Origin: Canna indica
Lineage: Eukaryota; Streptophyta; Magnoliopsida; Zingiberales; Cannaceae
Length of the DNA: 64,000 nt
Direction: 5' to 3'
Assembly (NCBI GenBank): GCA_034359265.1
Contig: CP136892.1
Span: 14,494,501-14,558,500 of the forward strand
Program-made: the position numbers and the translations under genes
Part shown: piece after piece, positions 11,157 to 22,900 of the stretch
Numbering within the stretch: the stretch's first letter is position 1
Layout of the letters: each line of letters begins with the position of its first letter
Notes under the pieces: generated by a model
What the model saw: only the letters and a program-made list of their open reading frames with translations
What the model was told of the DNA's origin: nothing
Database searches by the model: none

Positions 11157-11734
11157 GGTACCCGCGACTCATATATATATGTGCAATTACAAATATACAG
11201 TGTACATACATATATCTCTTATATACAATAATAATAGTTTTTTATTGTTAATAAGAGCATTCCTTATGATAAACTAATCTATCATATACTTGCACATGAT
11301 GAAAATATTTCTACAGAGTTGATAAATCTTGACATGAAGAACTCATTGGATTTTTAAAATATGTTTTATGTGTTTATGCACTCTTTGTTATATTTTAAAA
11401 TTTAATGTATTGAATTCTTCTTTTTTATCTTGGAGCTTATGTTGTTATTGCAATTTATCTTGTTAATGTGAGTTTGAATTTCAATAAAATATTTTAATTT
11501 ATGATTTTCAAAATTTCATGGATACTCGCAAATATCCGTGGGGATCCATTCCCCCATGATGGATACTCATTTCTCATACCCGCAGTGAATTAAATGGATA
11601 TGTGTATCATATATATATATATCCTTCGTGGGATGGATAACATGACACATCCTAACATCTTTTGGTCACTTTACTACTTAAGTAGTGAGTTTTGGGAGAG
11701 TATCACCATATTAGGGTGTCGTGATTGTACCAAT
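11157..11734. other. AT-rich intergenic DNA, no gene seen
   Basis: It contains a microsatellite-like AT stretch and, at 11515-11620, iterated ATCC/GGATAC words (GGATACTC, ATATCCGTGGGGATCC) that resemble the remnant of another low-complexity element. Confidence 0.6.
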
Positions 11735-12121
11735 TATGGCTTTTCACGGGTCGAGTCAGGTTTAGAGAAAAAATCGATCCAACCCTATCAAGTTTAACCG
11801 GATTAGGTTAGATCTGGTTCAAAAAATTTCACTCTCAAACCCGAATAGTCGAGTTTACCCATTTAGGTAAAATGAGTTTTTTTAAAAATTAAAAAATATT
11901 TTTAAAAACAATTAAAAATAATTATTTTAATATAATATTCCAAAAAATAATTTAAAATATAAATAATCGGGTCATCGAGTCGGATCTTAGGTCATCAGGT
12001 TCCAAATTTTGAAACCTAAGACCCGACCCAATTATGATCGGGCTCGATCGAATTGTACCTGACCTGACCTGACCCAATCCAAACTATTCATTGGGTCGAT
12101 CCGACCCAACGAACAGCCCTG
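11735..12121 (+). mobile_element. Short hAT-like non-autonomous element (387 bp), GACCCG-word body
   Basis: Perfect 8-bp duplications GTACCAAT flank it (11727-11734 and 12122-12129). The ends are imperfect inverted repeats, TATGGCTTTTC on the left and GAACAGCCCTG on the right. The body is largely degenerate iterations of GACCCGA/CGGGTC words around an A/T-rich core. An 8-bp target duplication is the hAT hallmark. It has no coding capacity. Confidence 0.8.
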
Positions 12122-12471
12122 GTACCAATGCTCACAAGTAATCACAAGAGTGTTGTTTATGAGCTTGCTCAAACTGACTTTAATTTACTACTGTCACCAC
12201 ATAACCCAGTTAAATTAAACGTCATGTGATCTCAAATACTTTTTTTTGAATCTTAAATACTTTTGTTATAGGTTAAATAACATGTTTAATTTGGAAATTG
12301 ATTTGATAGTTGATTGAAGTTTGAATTTCTATATAATAATATTTTAAAACACATTTATCAACATGAGTGACATAGAAAACTACAAGAACTCCATCCCTAT
12401 ACTCCTTTTTTTACCAAATACTTGACTTGTTAAATCATATATTCATGAGGAGCAAGATCATCAAGAAACTA

Positions 12472-14107
12472 GAAATGAGCTCCAAGACGATCTCAAGAGG
12501 GAAAAGGGGCGACAACTCGGTCCCCCTTCCCCATGATTCTTCGTTGGAGGTCACAGCAGCTACTTCGTCTACGCCCAAATCGCATCATATATGCTCCGCC
12601 AAACCCCAATTTACTTGTTCTGATTCAAGATTTTGAAAAGAATCATGACTCGAAGGAAGACCCAACCAACCTTAAACATAAATCTTGGGCTGGATTATTT
12701 AGAGAAGCTAGATATGAGGAATCTTGGAATCGGTCCAAGATTTTCTATGAGAAAATCAAGAAAATCCAGATGAGTACAAAAGATGAAGTCTTCATTGAGG
12801 ATGCCAATTTAGATGAGGCTTATCAAAGATGGGAGTTATGCCTATACAGTAAGTTTTTTGGACGACCCCCCCTGGTTTAGTTAAAAGAGCTATGCCTGTA
12901 ATCTAGAAAATAGAAGGTGATCTTGAAGTCAATATTGATCTTGCGGAGGGGTTCTATATTTTCAAATTCTCCTCGATTGAAGACAAATCTAGAGTTCTTA
13001 CAGATGACCCCTGGTTTCTAAGAGGCCAGGCTTTGTCAATCGAGCCATGAAAGCCTAGATTTGTCCCATTTAGTGAAAGAATTGAACAAAATCATGTTTG
13101 GATACAGTTTTAGGATTGCCCATTGAATGTATGCATGAGAAAATCCTTCCTCAAATTGCTCAAAATTAGGAGATCCTCTAAAGATAGATAATTTGACACT
13201 CTATGGTTGCAGGGCAAAATACGCCGGAATATGTGTTCTATAGATATCACCAAACCACTGAAACAAGGTATATAGATAAAAAGTAATAGATTCAACATAT
13301 GGTAATCTATTGCTTATGAAAACGTTCCTATCATATGTTTCGAGTGTGGCAGAATTGGACATACTTCTTAAAAGTGTCCTTTCACAAATCAACCAAGGGA
13401 TCCCGAAGTTGTGGATAACTAGAACATGGATAATCAGAACAGACAAGGTTCTTCTAGTGATAAACCTATGAGCTATGTGGAAGAAAATAAGATTGAGTAC
13501 GGACCCCGGATGCTAGTTTCAAGAGGTAGAAGAAATAGAATAAAAGCCCCACAGGCTAATCATGAGAAACCACTATAGAATTCTTTTAATATACTAGATG
13601 ATATTAATGAAGATGACAATGATACTTCAATTAAGGGAGACAACTCAGTTCACAAGTCAATTCCAATCCCTCGGGACGTCCCTGCAAAAATACTGACGTT
13701 CAAAAGACAACCTTTCCATACAAAATTAGGATTTGCAAAGGCAGGTTCCTTGAATGCAAAATCAAAAAACTTCAGTTTTGGTGCCACTAATAAAAATGTT
13801 GGAAAGCATAATACTCCCTCAAAAAGGAGACCAAGATAAGGCCTTTGAATCATTTTGTGAAAAGATTTCTAACATATTCCAAGAGAATTTTAAGAAGACG
13901 ATGGAGCTTGAAGATAAAATGCTTCATGAGAATCAAGCGGATGATAACTGGTTAGAAGGTCAAGAGGATGATCCTAGCAGCTCTACAAAACTAGATGATA
14001 CCCATGCTAGCCTAATGGGCTATAAAAGGAAGAAGACCGGGTTCAAATCTGATGCTAGTATTGCAGAGAGCACCAACACTAGTAAACCCCCACCTGGAGA
14101 AAAATGA
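12472..14107 (+). pseudogene. LINE ORF1 (RNA-binding coat protein), broken
   Basis: The frame around 12640-12870 contains AYQRWELCLYSKFFGRPPLV, typical of the DUF4283 domain of plant LINE ORF1 proteins. Near 13337 the text encodes CFECGRIGHTS followed by a stop and CP, a damaged CCHC knuckle. The C-terminal 117 codons from 13754 are open and polar, ending at the TGA at 14105-14107. This TGA overlaps the ATG of ORF2 (ATGA), which suggests coupled translation in the ancestor. At least five stops or frameshifts interrupt it, so no product is expected. Confidence 0.7.
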
Positions 14108-16999
14108 ATATGATATCTTGGAATATTAGAGGTGCGGGTAAGAAGACTAGCAAAGAAAGACTCTTTCAGCTAATTAGAACTCTCAAGATAGATATGATTA
14201 TTTTATTGGAGTCTCGTTTGGAGGACATGGGGGCGCAGAAATTTATTCACATGATGGGACCAAGATGGAGTGGAGAGTATGTGCCATCGAGAGGAAGATC
14301 TGGAGGCATTGTTCTCATGTGGAAAAGAGAGTTCTTCAAAATTAGAATTGTTCATTCTACTAGACAATCAGTAAATGCAACAATTCAGTTTAAAAATGAT
14401 AGGCCTTTCCTTTTTTCTGGCATTTACGCAAGCAACATAGTTGGGGTTAGGAATAAGTTATGGAATAGCTATGCTAATCTCAACTTGGTTGATATACCGT
14501 GGCTTCTTATTGGTGATATGAACTGCATTTTATCATCTATGGAAAAGAAAGGAGGAAATATTTTCAAAGAGAATTCTTCTTCTTAGGTTTTTAGTGACTT
14601 TCTTACTAAGGCCAAATTGAATTATCTTGGTTTTATTGGAAACTCTTATACCTAGTGCAACAACAAAGTAGGAAAACAAAGAATTTGGGCTAGATTGGAT
14701 AGAGCACCAGCAAATCTTTCATGGAGTTCAAACTATGACTTTCTAAAGGTGAAGAACCTGTCAAGAGTTACCTCAGATCACTCTCCTGTTTTGCTTAACT
14801 GTGGTAATCTAGACAACATTAAAAAGCCCGCAAAAAAAATTATTTTTGAACACTATTGGTTCTCACGGCTTGGTCTGAAAGAGCTTATAAACAATGTTTG
14901 GGATCCTAATGTCCAATGCTACGGTGTCGGCTTTTCTTTACAACAGAATCTATCTAGACTTGCTAAGAAACTCATTGTGTGGAACAAGGAGAGTATTGGA
15001 AACTTGGAGAATAGTCTCGCTGATACTGAAATCAAAATCAGTTTCTTTGAAAAATTGGATGAGAAAGGTTTGCTTGAAAATCACAAACAGTTACAGCTAA
15101 AAACTCTTAAGAACCTTTCTATGGCTTTAAAGAAGCAAATACTCATTAAATCGTGGACAAAATCGAGAGAAAGGTGGATTGATGAGGGGGATAAGAACAC
15201 AAGGTATTTCCATAATCTATGTAAAATCAGGAGGAAGAACAGTATGATAATGGAAATCAATGTAGAAGGGACTGTTTATCAAAATAGAGCAGATTTGTGA
15301 TGTCTTTGCAAATTGGTATTCTGATATATGAAATTCTTCCTTTAACAACTCTAGTGGCCTGTCCTATCAGAATTTGGCATGGAATAAGATTAATGAGGAA
15401 CAAAGAGGGCTTCTTATTTCGGAGTTTTCCTTGGAGGAAACCGGGAAAGCACTCCAAGGTATGGGTAAAGGTAGAACCCATGGCCCTTATGGCTGGGTAT
15501 CTAGTTGAATTTTATATTCAATTTTGGGATACTATTAAAGACCAGATTTTAGATGCCTTTAGAGAATTTCATAATAATTGCTCTCTACCGGATTGTTGGG
15601 GTACTACTACTCTGATTTTTATTCCAAAGAAGGATAATGCCACTCTTATTACGGATTTTAGACCTATCCATTAAGTAATTTCATTTATAAGCTGCTTACA
15701 AAAGTACTTGCGAATAGGCTAAGACCTTTGTTAAGTCATCTTATTGATAAAGCTCAATCTGCATTCATCTCAGAAAGATGCATTCATGACAACATTGTTA
15801 CCGCAAATGAACTTGTCAATTCTATTACAATGGCCAAAGGAAGATATGCTTTTATTATGATAAGATTAGACCTTGAGAAGGCTTTTGGCAGAGTTTCCTG
15901 GGCTTCTCTTTTGGAGATAATGAAGCTTATGAACTTTCCTATCACATATATTAGATGGGTTTAATCCTGCTTAAAAACTACTTCTTTTAAATGTAGAGTG
16001 AATGAGCTCTATTCAAAGCCTTTTAAAAGCAGTATGAGAGTCAAGCAGGGAGATCATTTATCTCCTTACTTATTCATTATCATGCAACAATTACTCTCCT
16101 TGATTCTAAATGATTACATTTCTAAAGGAAAGATTTATATCCTTAAAGTTGGGGAGAAAAAATTTAGTCATTTATGCTATGCAGATGATCGACTTGCTTA
16201 TTTGTATTCGGGGAAGTCAGAAATTTTGCAGAAACCTTTTAAGAGCAATTGATGACTACTATCAAATTACAAACCAGAAGGTGAACCTCAATAAATCTGA
16301 GGTATTGTTTCCACCTAGAACTAAACATGAGATTAGAAGAAGTATTTCAGATTGTTTGAGTATTAGACAGGGAGTTTGCCCAATGAAGTATTTGGGTGTT
16401 TTTATCAGTCCGAAGCACATTTCGGTTAACCTCCAGAATGAAATTATCAGTAAAACCCATTCGAGGATAAATCATTGGACTAAGAATTATATTAGTCAAC
16501 GTGGAAAGGTGATACTAATAAATGTTGTTCTCAATTTCATTCCCACTCATTATCTACTATCTTTGTCTGCTTCCAATTATGCATGTGAAAAAATCACGAA
16601 ACTCTATAAGGAATTCTTTTAGAGGAACGATATGAAAAAGAAGAAATGTCATTTGATAGCTTGGGATAAAATCTTGCTGAAAAAAGTTGAAGGGGGCCTT
16701 GGCATTAGAGATCGGAATGTCGTCAAAATAGCCATGGTTGCCAAAAGGATTCTGCCATATCTAAATTCTGAGAATGATTTTATTTTTGAACTTTGGAATA
16801 CAAAGTATCAAAGAATACATCCTTGGATGAGTCAAGATATTAAAAAGGCTTCTGCAGCTTATAAAGTTTTTGCGAACAGTATGAGTTGCTTCAGAGATGA
16901 CTTGAGAATCTACATAGGCAATGGTCACAACATACATTTTTTGAATGACCCTTGGATCTGTAACATACCGATTGCTTTTTGGCCCACTTTTTTTTATCT

Positions 17000-17139
17000 C
17001 AGGGAAGCTCAAAAATATCTTCATGTTTTCTAATATCTAGATAATGGTACATGGAACTTAGATTTTTTTACAGGGAAGCTCAAAAATATCTTCATATTTT
17101 CTGATATTCTAGATAATGGTACATGGAACTTAGATTCTC
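17000..17139 (+). repeat. 71-bp tandem duplication inside the LINE
   Basis: A block beginning CAGGGAAGCTCAAAAATATC occurs at 17000 and again at 17071, each running to the phrase GGTACATGGAACTTAGATT. The second unit has one extra base. The duplication adds to the frame damage. Confidence 0.85.
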
Positions 17140-17331
17140 TTAAAAAAGTGTTTCATCCCTTTCTTATTGAAACAGTTTGCATAATTTCTCTTCCTTTGAA
17201 TGATAGAGAAGACAAATGGATTTGGACTTTCAGCAAAGATGGTAGTTTAAATACTAAAAGTGCCTATAATTTTCTCAGACAAAAGTTTTCTTTCTAGAAA
17301 TCTGTCCCAACTGCCAAAGTTATTTGCTTAG

Positions 17332-17741
17332 TAGGGGTGTCCATTCTTTGGTTCACACCGAACCGAATCGAAAAACCGAATCAAATTTTTGGTTCAGTTC
17401 AGTTTCAACGGTTGCAGGTTCGGTTCTTAACCCGAACCAGACCCAAATTTTGGGTTTCGGTCCGGGAACCGACCCAAACCGAAAACCGAATTAATTAAAA
17501 AATATTTTTTTAAAAAAATTTAACCCAGGTAAGTAAATGGGTATTGGGTAATAATTTTTAATTTTTAACTGCATTAATTAAAATTTTGGTTTTCAGCTTG
17601 GAAACTGAATTGAACCGAATAATTTTGATTCGGGTTAGATCAGTTTAGGTATAATTCGATTCGGGTTCGGGTTAAAATTTCGGTATAAAAAAAATTGGTT
17701 TGATTTAATTCGGTTCAGTTTGAACCGAATGGACAGCCCTA
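17332..17741 (+). mobile_element. Short hAT-like element (410 bp), GGTTCGG-word body
   Basis: The terminal inverted repeats are TAGGGGTGTCCATTC and GAATGGACAGCCCTA. The flanking 8-bp copies are TTGCTTAG (17324-17331) and TTACTTAG (17742-17749), with one mismatch. The body consists of degenerate GGTTCGG/CCGAACC words with an A/T core. It inserted into the LINE between the RT and RNase H parts. It is closely similar in design to the elements at 45848 and 50112. Confidence 0.85.
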
Positions 17742-18869
17742 TTACTTAGTATGGAAGAATTTATGGAATCTGGATGTTTCCCCTAGAGTCAAAACTTTTT
17801 TATGGAAGTTTGCTTGGAATAAACTTCCTACAGCATACCTAGTGACCACAATAAATAAGGACATTCAAGATAACTGCAAAATTTGTCACAACTCTAGAGA
17901 GGATATTAAGCATGAATGTTCTTTTGCAAAAGAATTGTGGAAGATGACTTATGATGAATTTAGGCTTCCTTTGAATCAATTCTCAAAATGGAAAACTATC
18001 GGTTGGCTTATAGATGAATCATTACTTGAAAAGAAAGACTTGCACAATATCAGAAGTTTTATTGCAGTTTGTTTATGGCATATATGGAAACATAGGAATA
18101 CAATGTACTTCTCAAATCAGGAAAAGACGGTTAGTTCCTACTTATGGGCAGCATCTGCTGAGTACAATTCCTTTAAACCCAAGGAGAAATCTTCACTTAG
18201 TAGAGTTATCACTGACATGTGCATTCCAAAAGACTTTCTTTATGATTCTAATACAATTCTCTTCTGTGATGGGTCATGGATTGAAAACAGTCTTAACGGG
18301 GGTGTTGATTTTATTATTGTTAACCCAACTATTAACAGAGTTGTGTTAATTGGGATGAAATTTTTCTCTTGTTCCTTCTTAGCTAAAGCTGAAGCAATTA
18401 AAAGGGCTCTCTTGATTGCCTTAAGATATAATGTTCAGATAAGAACCGTTGTCTCTGACTGCCAATACTTATGTGATGTTCTTAGAAGGAAGATGAGACC
18501 TCCCTGGTTTGCAATCAACATCATTGAAGATATTTGGTCACTGGTAGTTAAGCTAAAGATGCAAGATTTCTATTATTCTAGAAGAAAATATAATACTACT
18601 ACTCATAGTTTAGCAACGGCTGCTGCAAAGTTTAATTGGAGTTTTGATTTCAATCCTACACAAGATGAAGACCGGCCTCGTTGTACCTTTGTAGATTTTC
18701 ATTTCAAATTGTTTTTGAATGAAAATTTTTCTCTTACAATCTTTCATTCCTTTTTGTGGGATAAGAAGGATTTGTCGAATGTAATAATCTTGTTAAACAA
18801 TGTTGTTCTCCAGAATGAATAATACACGATCATTCTCTCTAAATATATATATATATATATATTCATGAG

Positions 18870-19534
18870 AACCAAACACTTCAATTAACCCCACATGTCC
18901 AACAATTTAATTAAAGATTTGGGCTTGTTTGTTTGAAAGGATGAAATAAAAGGAAAGAAAAAAATTGAAGAGAAAAGAAACAACTTACATGAGAAAAAGA
19001 AAAATAAACAAACAAACAAACAAATGAGTTACTCTTGATTTTTTCTTCTATTTATTTCTACTTGTGAATAAAAAGATTTGAAAGGAATGAATATAAAATT
19101 TGTCTTTTCCTCTCTTTCTTGGTAAACAAAAGAGAAAAAAAATGAAAGTTTCTTTCCTTCCTCTCATCTTTAATAACAACTGAAACTCTTTTCAGCGAGA
19201 AAGGCAAATGTTTCTGTTCAGCGAAAATAGAACCAAATCTAAATTATTCATGTCACGTTTTTGCGCTCCATTAACATCCCTAGTGGGGGATGACCGGAAA
19301 AGGTGAGCCAAAAATATCTTATATGTACAGAAACATCAAATATCTTATATGTACTAATAAAGAAAAGATCATAAACCAGGACAGACGGGAGGAGATACCT
19401 ATCAAGGAATCATGTTTATTTGCTTGGTGTTCATCTAAATCTTGAACGGATATTATAAAATTCGTCTTTCTATGGCTGATGACAACATATAAATTTTAAA
19501 CGAAAGCAAAACAATCACTCTGCCTCGCTTCTAA
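18870..19534. other. Intergenic DNA between LINE and COP1
   Basis: A/T- and purine-rich, with repeated AAAGGAAAGAAAA-type text. No gene is seen. A minus-strand AATAAA at 19420-19415 could serve COP1 polyadenylation, in which case part of this stretch is COP1 3' UTR. Confidence 0.45.
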
Positions 19535-19934
19535 ATCAAACATTATATACAATTACAGATGTATAGAGATTATGCGTGTATCTAAGTACAGGAATATCTT
19601 TCAAAGACATCACAAGTCCCAGTCCACATAACCTATTCTTAAGCTGCTGGTTCAGATTTTCAATGATCATGGAAAGGTGTCCTAATTCTCTTAAATAAAA
19701 TGGAGCAAAATAATCAAGTAAATTTACTACATGTTGACCTATAACACTTATGTACACATCTAAAGACATCAAAACCGTAAAAAGAAAAAATTAAACTTGA
19801 GCCAAGAACTGCCCTTCTTTATCCTATAATCATTTCTAAGGACGTGAGGAATAAAATTCAATGCACCTAAACTAAATACGCAGACATTTTCCGAGGACAT
19901 TATTAAACTTTTCTTTATCCTTCATTATCAATGC

Positions 19935-22900
19935 CTATGCCGCAAGTACAAGGACTTTGATAGTCCCCTGGCTATTGGCTGTCAACATTGTAGGACTATC
20001 ACTCTTCCAGCAAACAGCGCTAATGAAATATGATCCACCATCATCTTCTGCATCATCAAGATCTGAGGACCCAAATTTATGCCATGCAGCTGGCTTTGAG
20101 ATGGCCTGCAAGTACATTTGCTGATTTTTGAGATAAAATGAATCTTTTTGAAGGCAAGACTGAACCAACGACTTGAGTGACAGCCTAGACTCACCTTATG
20201 ATACACAAATACTTCGTTTGTCTCACTGCCACAAGCAATATACTCACTGTTTACAGTCAGCCCCACAAAGTTTTTCTCATTTGTGTGCCCTCTGAAAGTC
20301 CGCACCTGAATGAGTCATTCAACAGAGAAAAAAATCATTGAGCACAGTTAGAGGTAAGCTTGGAAAAAAATGACCAAGACAACAAAAACAAACAAGCTCC
20401 TAAAAGATAGTTCACATATACTATATATACATGCAAGTCATCAGTGGTTTACAAAAATGAAAAACCAGATAGATAGATCATAGAAAATGTATAAAACATC
20501 ATTATCGAGTCTCAAGAGACTGCACATGAAGAATCAAGATCTTGAAACAGTAAGGGCTGCTTTCTGGTTTTCTAGATTATCATTTTTAGCCAATTAAGAA
20601 AACCCACTGAGAATGTGGGCCAATTTCTAAATACAATTAGCATATTCAGTCACATACAGTGAATAATATGAGCAAACTAATTGAATCGTATTAGGTGAAG
20701 CTTCATCTACAATGCATAGGCACTCAGAAAATAATATAAAAAATATATACTATTTAAGAGAATGGGGGACTATGAATTTATTGAGGACTGACATGGGGGA
20801 CTATGAATTTATTGTTTAAGAGAATGAATGACAAGCTTGCACATCACCATCACAACTTCTCAAGTAAAAAATCCTCAATACAACCATTACAAGTAAAAAA
20901 GCACTACACAGGAAGATAGAAAAATTGCAGAAATATGGATCTATGATGCTAAATGATACCAGCCCTATAAATTAGTCTGTGTTAGCAACCTACAAGTAAA
21001 TGAACTGCATATAGATAAAAACGAAGGACATAATTCTTTATTTACAAGATTTCAAATTCAAAGATAATGTGTTTAAGTATATAAATTTATGGATTGGGGC
21101 CCTTTTCTAAGGGCTTAAGCTTTTAGAAAAATTGGTCATCCAATCAAATTTAACAATATGTTAGAGCGTAAAGAAATAAAGCTTGCCTATCAAAATTGTG
21201 CTTAGGCATGCCCTTCCTATGGAATGTTATCGACCTTAACTACTGCAAAGTACTATGAACAAACAATGGTATGACCTACAAAGTTTGCATATACAAAGAA
21301 ATTCAGATATGCTCATTGAATTTATTGTAATAAGAGTATAATTTTTTTCCCTTTAGGCAGCAAAAATGAAAGGCCTTATTGCAGCATGTGGAATTAGTTA
21401 ATCATAACATCATGAAAAAAAAGTAAAGAAAGCATGTTAGTCAGGTTGATGCAAAATAGGAATTTAAACAGGTTGAAAGACAAAGGGTAGTGTCAGTAAA
21501 AACATACTGGGCATGTGTCCTTTACATCCCACAATCGCAGTGTGCTGTCTGTTGATGCAGATGCAAGCTCATTAGTGGACAAAAACTTCACATACGATAC
21601 TGCTTTCCAGTGGCCCTTAAAAATACGGAGTGGACTACTAGTGTTTCTCAAATCAAAATAGTGAATGTGGTGATCAGCAGAACCAACCTGGAAATCACAC
21701 GAGTATTCATAAACGATACGACAAACTGAATTAAGGTAAAAAGAGAGCAATTGAGGAGAACATACTGCAACATGAACGCTTGACCCAGGATTATATTTGA
21801 CACAACAAATATTTGCTTTCATATCAATATTGATAACACTTGCTTCTTGCTTTGTGCACCATACTTTGACCTACATGTCAAAAGGAAAATGAAATTGAAG
21901 GAAAGGATATTATCGAGAAAATACAGGTCAAATGCACTCAAAACACTTATTGGAAATTATGCAATAACTCATGGAATCCCTACTAAGTTCTCAAAACAAT
22001 TCCCAACTACTTTATCATATAATGAACTTAAATAACTTCAAGCATATAACCAAACAATAAAGCATGCATAGACTTAACCAGGAAAATGTAAATTAGAAGA
22101 TAAATACAGCCTGATGTATAGTGAGTCCAGAAGTATTAGGAGGAATACTTCTGTAATAGATTAATTCTATAGGAGTACAATGCTAGCCTTGATATGGACA
22201 AACCAGAGAAATATAAAGAAATAAACTAAAAGGAAACAAATTATCAGATGACATAACTACTCACTAAATTTCTCCTCTAATCATTTATACTTGATATGTC
22301 TAACACCTCCCTTAGCTCAAGACGGTAGGAAAACAAACCATCCAATTCTGGAAACTAAAATTCAGAAAAGAGATAGAAAGCTAACTTTGAAGACAAGTCT
22401 GAGCTAAAAAGGTGTGAGATTGGGATTTCAGGAGTTCAAACTTGTCCAATAGAATTATTCCACAGCCTACAGACGAAGCAACAGTTACCACATAGGAGAT
22501 AGGATTGGACCACATTAAGAGACGTCTTGATCCCCCCCCCCCCTTTCACAATCAAGTTGAATTAAAGCCTCGTTTGATCGACAGGAAGTGTAGGACGTAT
22601 AACTTCCAAAAAGTAGAAGAAAGTATACCATGAAGTATAACTTTAAGTAGACGTTTGTTATTTTGTTTGATTGACACAGTTCATGCAAAATGCACCAAGT
22701 AACTTACCTAGGGGACCTAGGTAAGTTGCACTTCCACACAGCAGTGTTTAAGCACTAAGTGAGGACAATGATGAAAGAAAAAGAAGAGAGGAGCCATTGA
22801 CGGCTACGGTTTCGCCCACACTGATACCAAGTCAGGAGATATTAGGATAAATATTTCTGTGATAGATTGATTTAATAGGACTACAATCAATGCTAGCCTT

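Larger units (their letters stand above)
14104..18822 (+). pseudogene. LINE ORF2: endonuclease, reverse transcriptase, RNase H, broken
   Basis: The domains appear in order. An APE-type endonuclease (14104-14830) shows WNIRGAG, LLESRL, IGDMN and SDHSPVLL. Reverse transcriptase (about 15560-16260) shows FIPKKDN, FISERCIHDNIV, RLDLEKAFGRVSW, VKQGDHLSPYLF and CYADD; the residues before the two Asp differ from the usual FADD. The thumb side shows GGLGIR (16700). A zinc-binding region with CKIC and KHECSFAKELW (17870) is followed by an RVT_3-type RNase H (18250-18640) with CDGSW, AKAEA and SDCQ. Stops at 14584, 14656 and 15961, frameshifts near 15290, 15670 and 16240, and a hAT insertion at 17332 make it non-functional. 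The last 326 codons (17842-18822) are still open. Confidence 0.85.
12450..18856 (+). mobile_element. Decayed, nearly full-length L1-type LINE
   Basis: Two open regions in LINE order are present: ORF1 with a DUF4283-like block and zinc knuckle, then ORF2 with endonuclease, reverse transcriptase, zf-RVT-like and RNase H parts. The copy ends in an AT-repeat tail. ATATATTCATGAG is found just before the start (12437-12449) and just after the tail (18857-18869). This is a plausible 13-bp target duplication, although its left half is TA-repeat and therefore weak evidence. Many stops and frameshifts show that it is old. A hAT element (17332-17741) lies inside it. Confidence 0.8.

Noticed and set aside
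11026..11277. Short frames at the end of the Tat-like LTR
   Set aside because: They read through LTR and AT-rich flank without similarity to any protein family I know.
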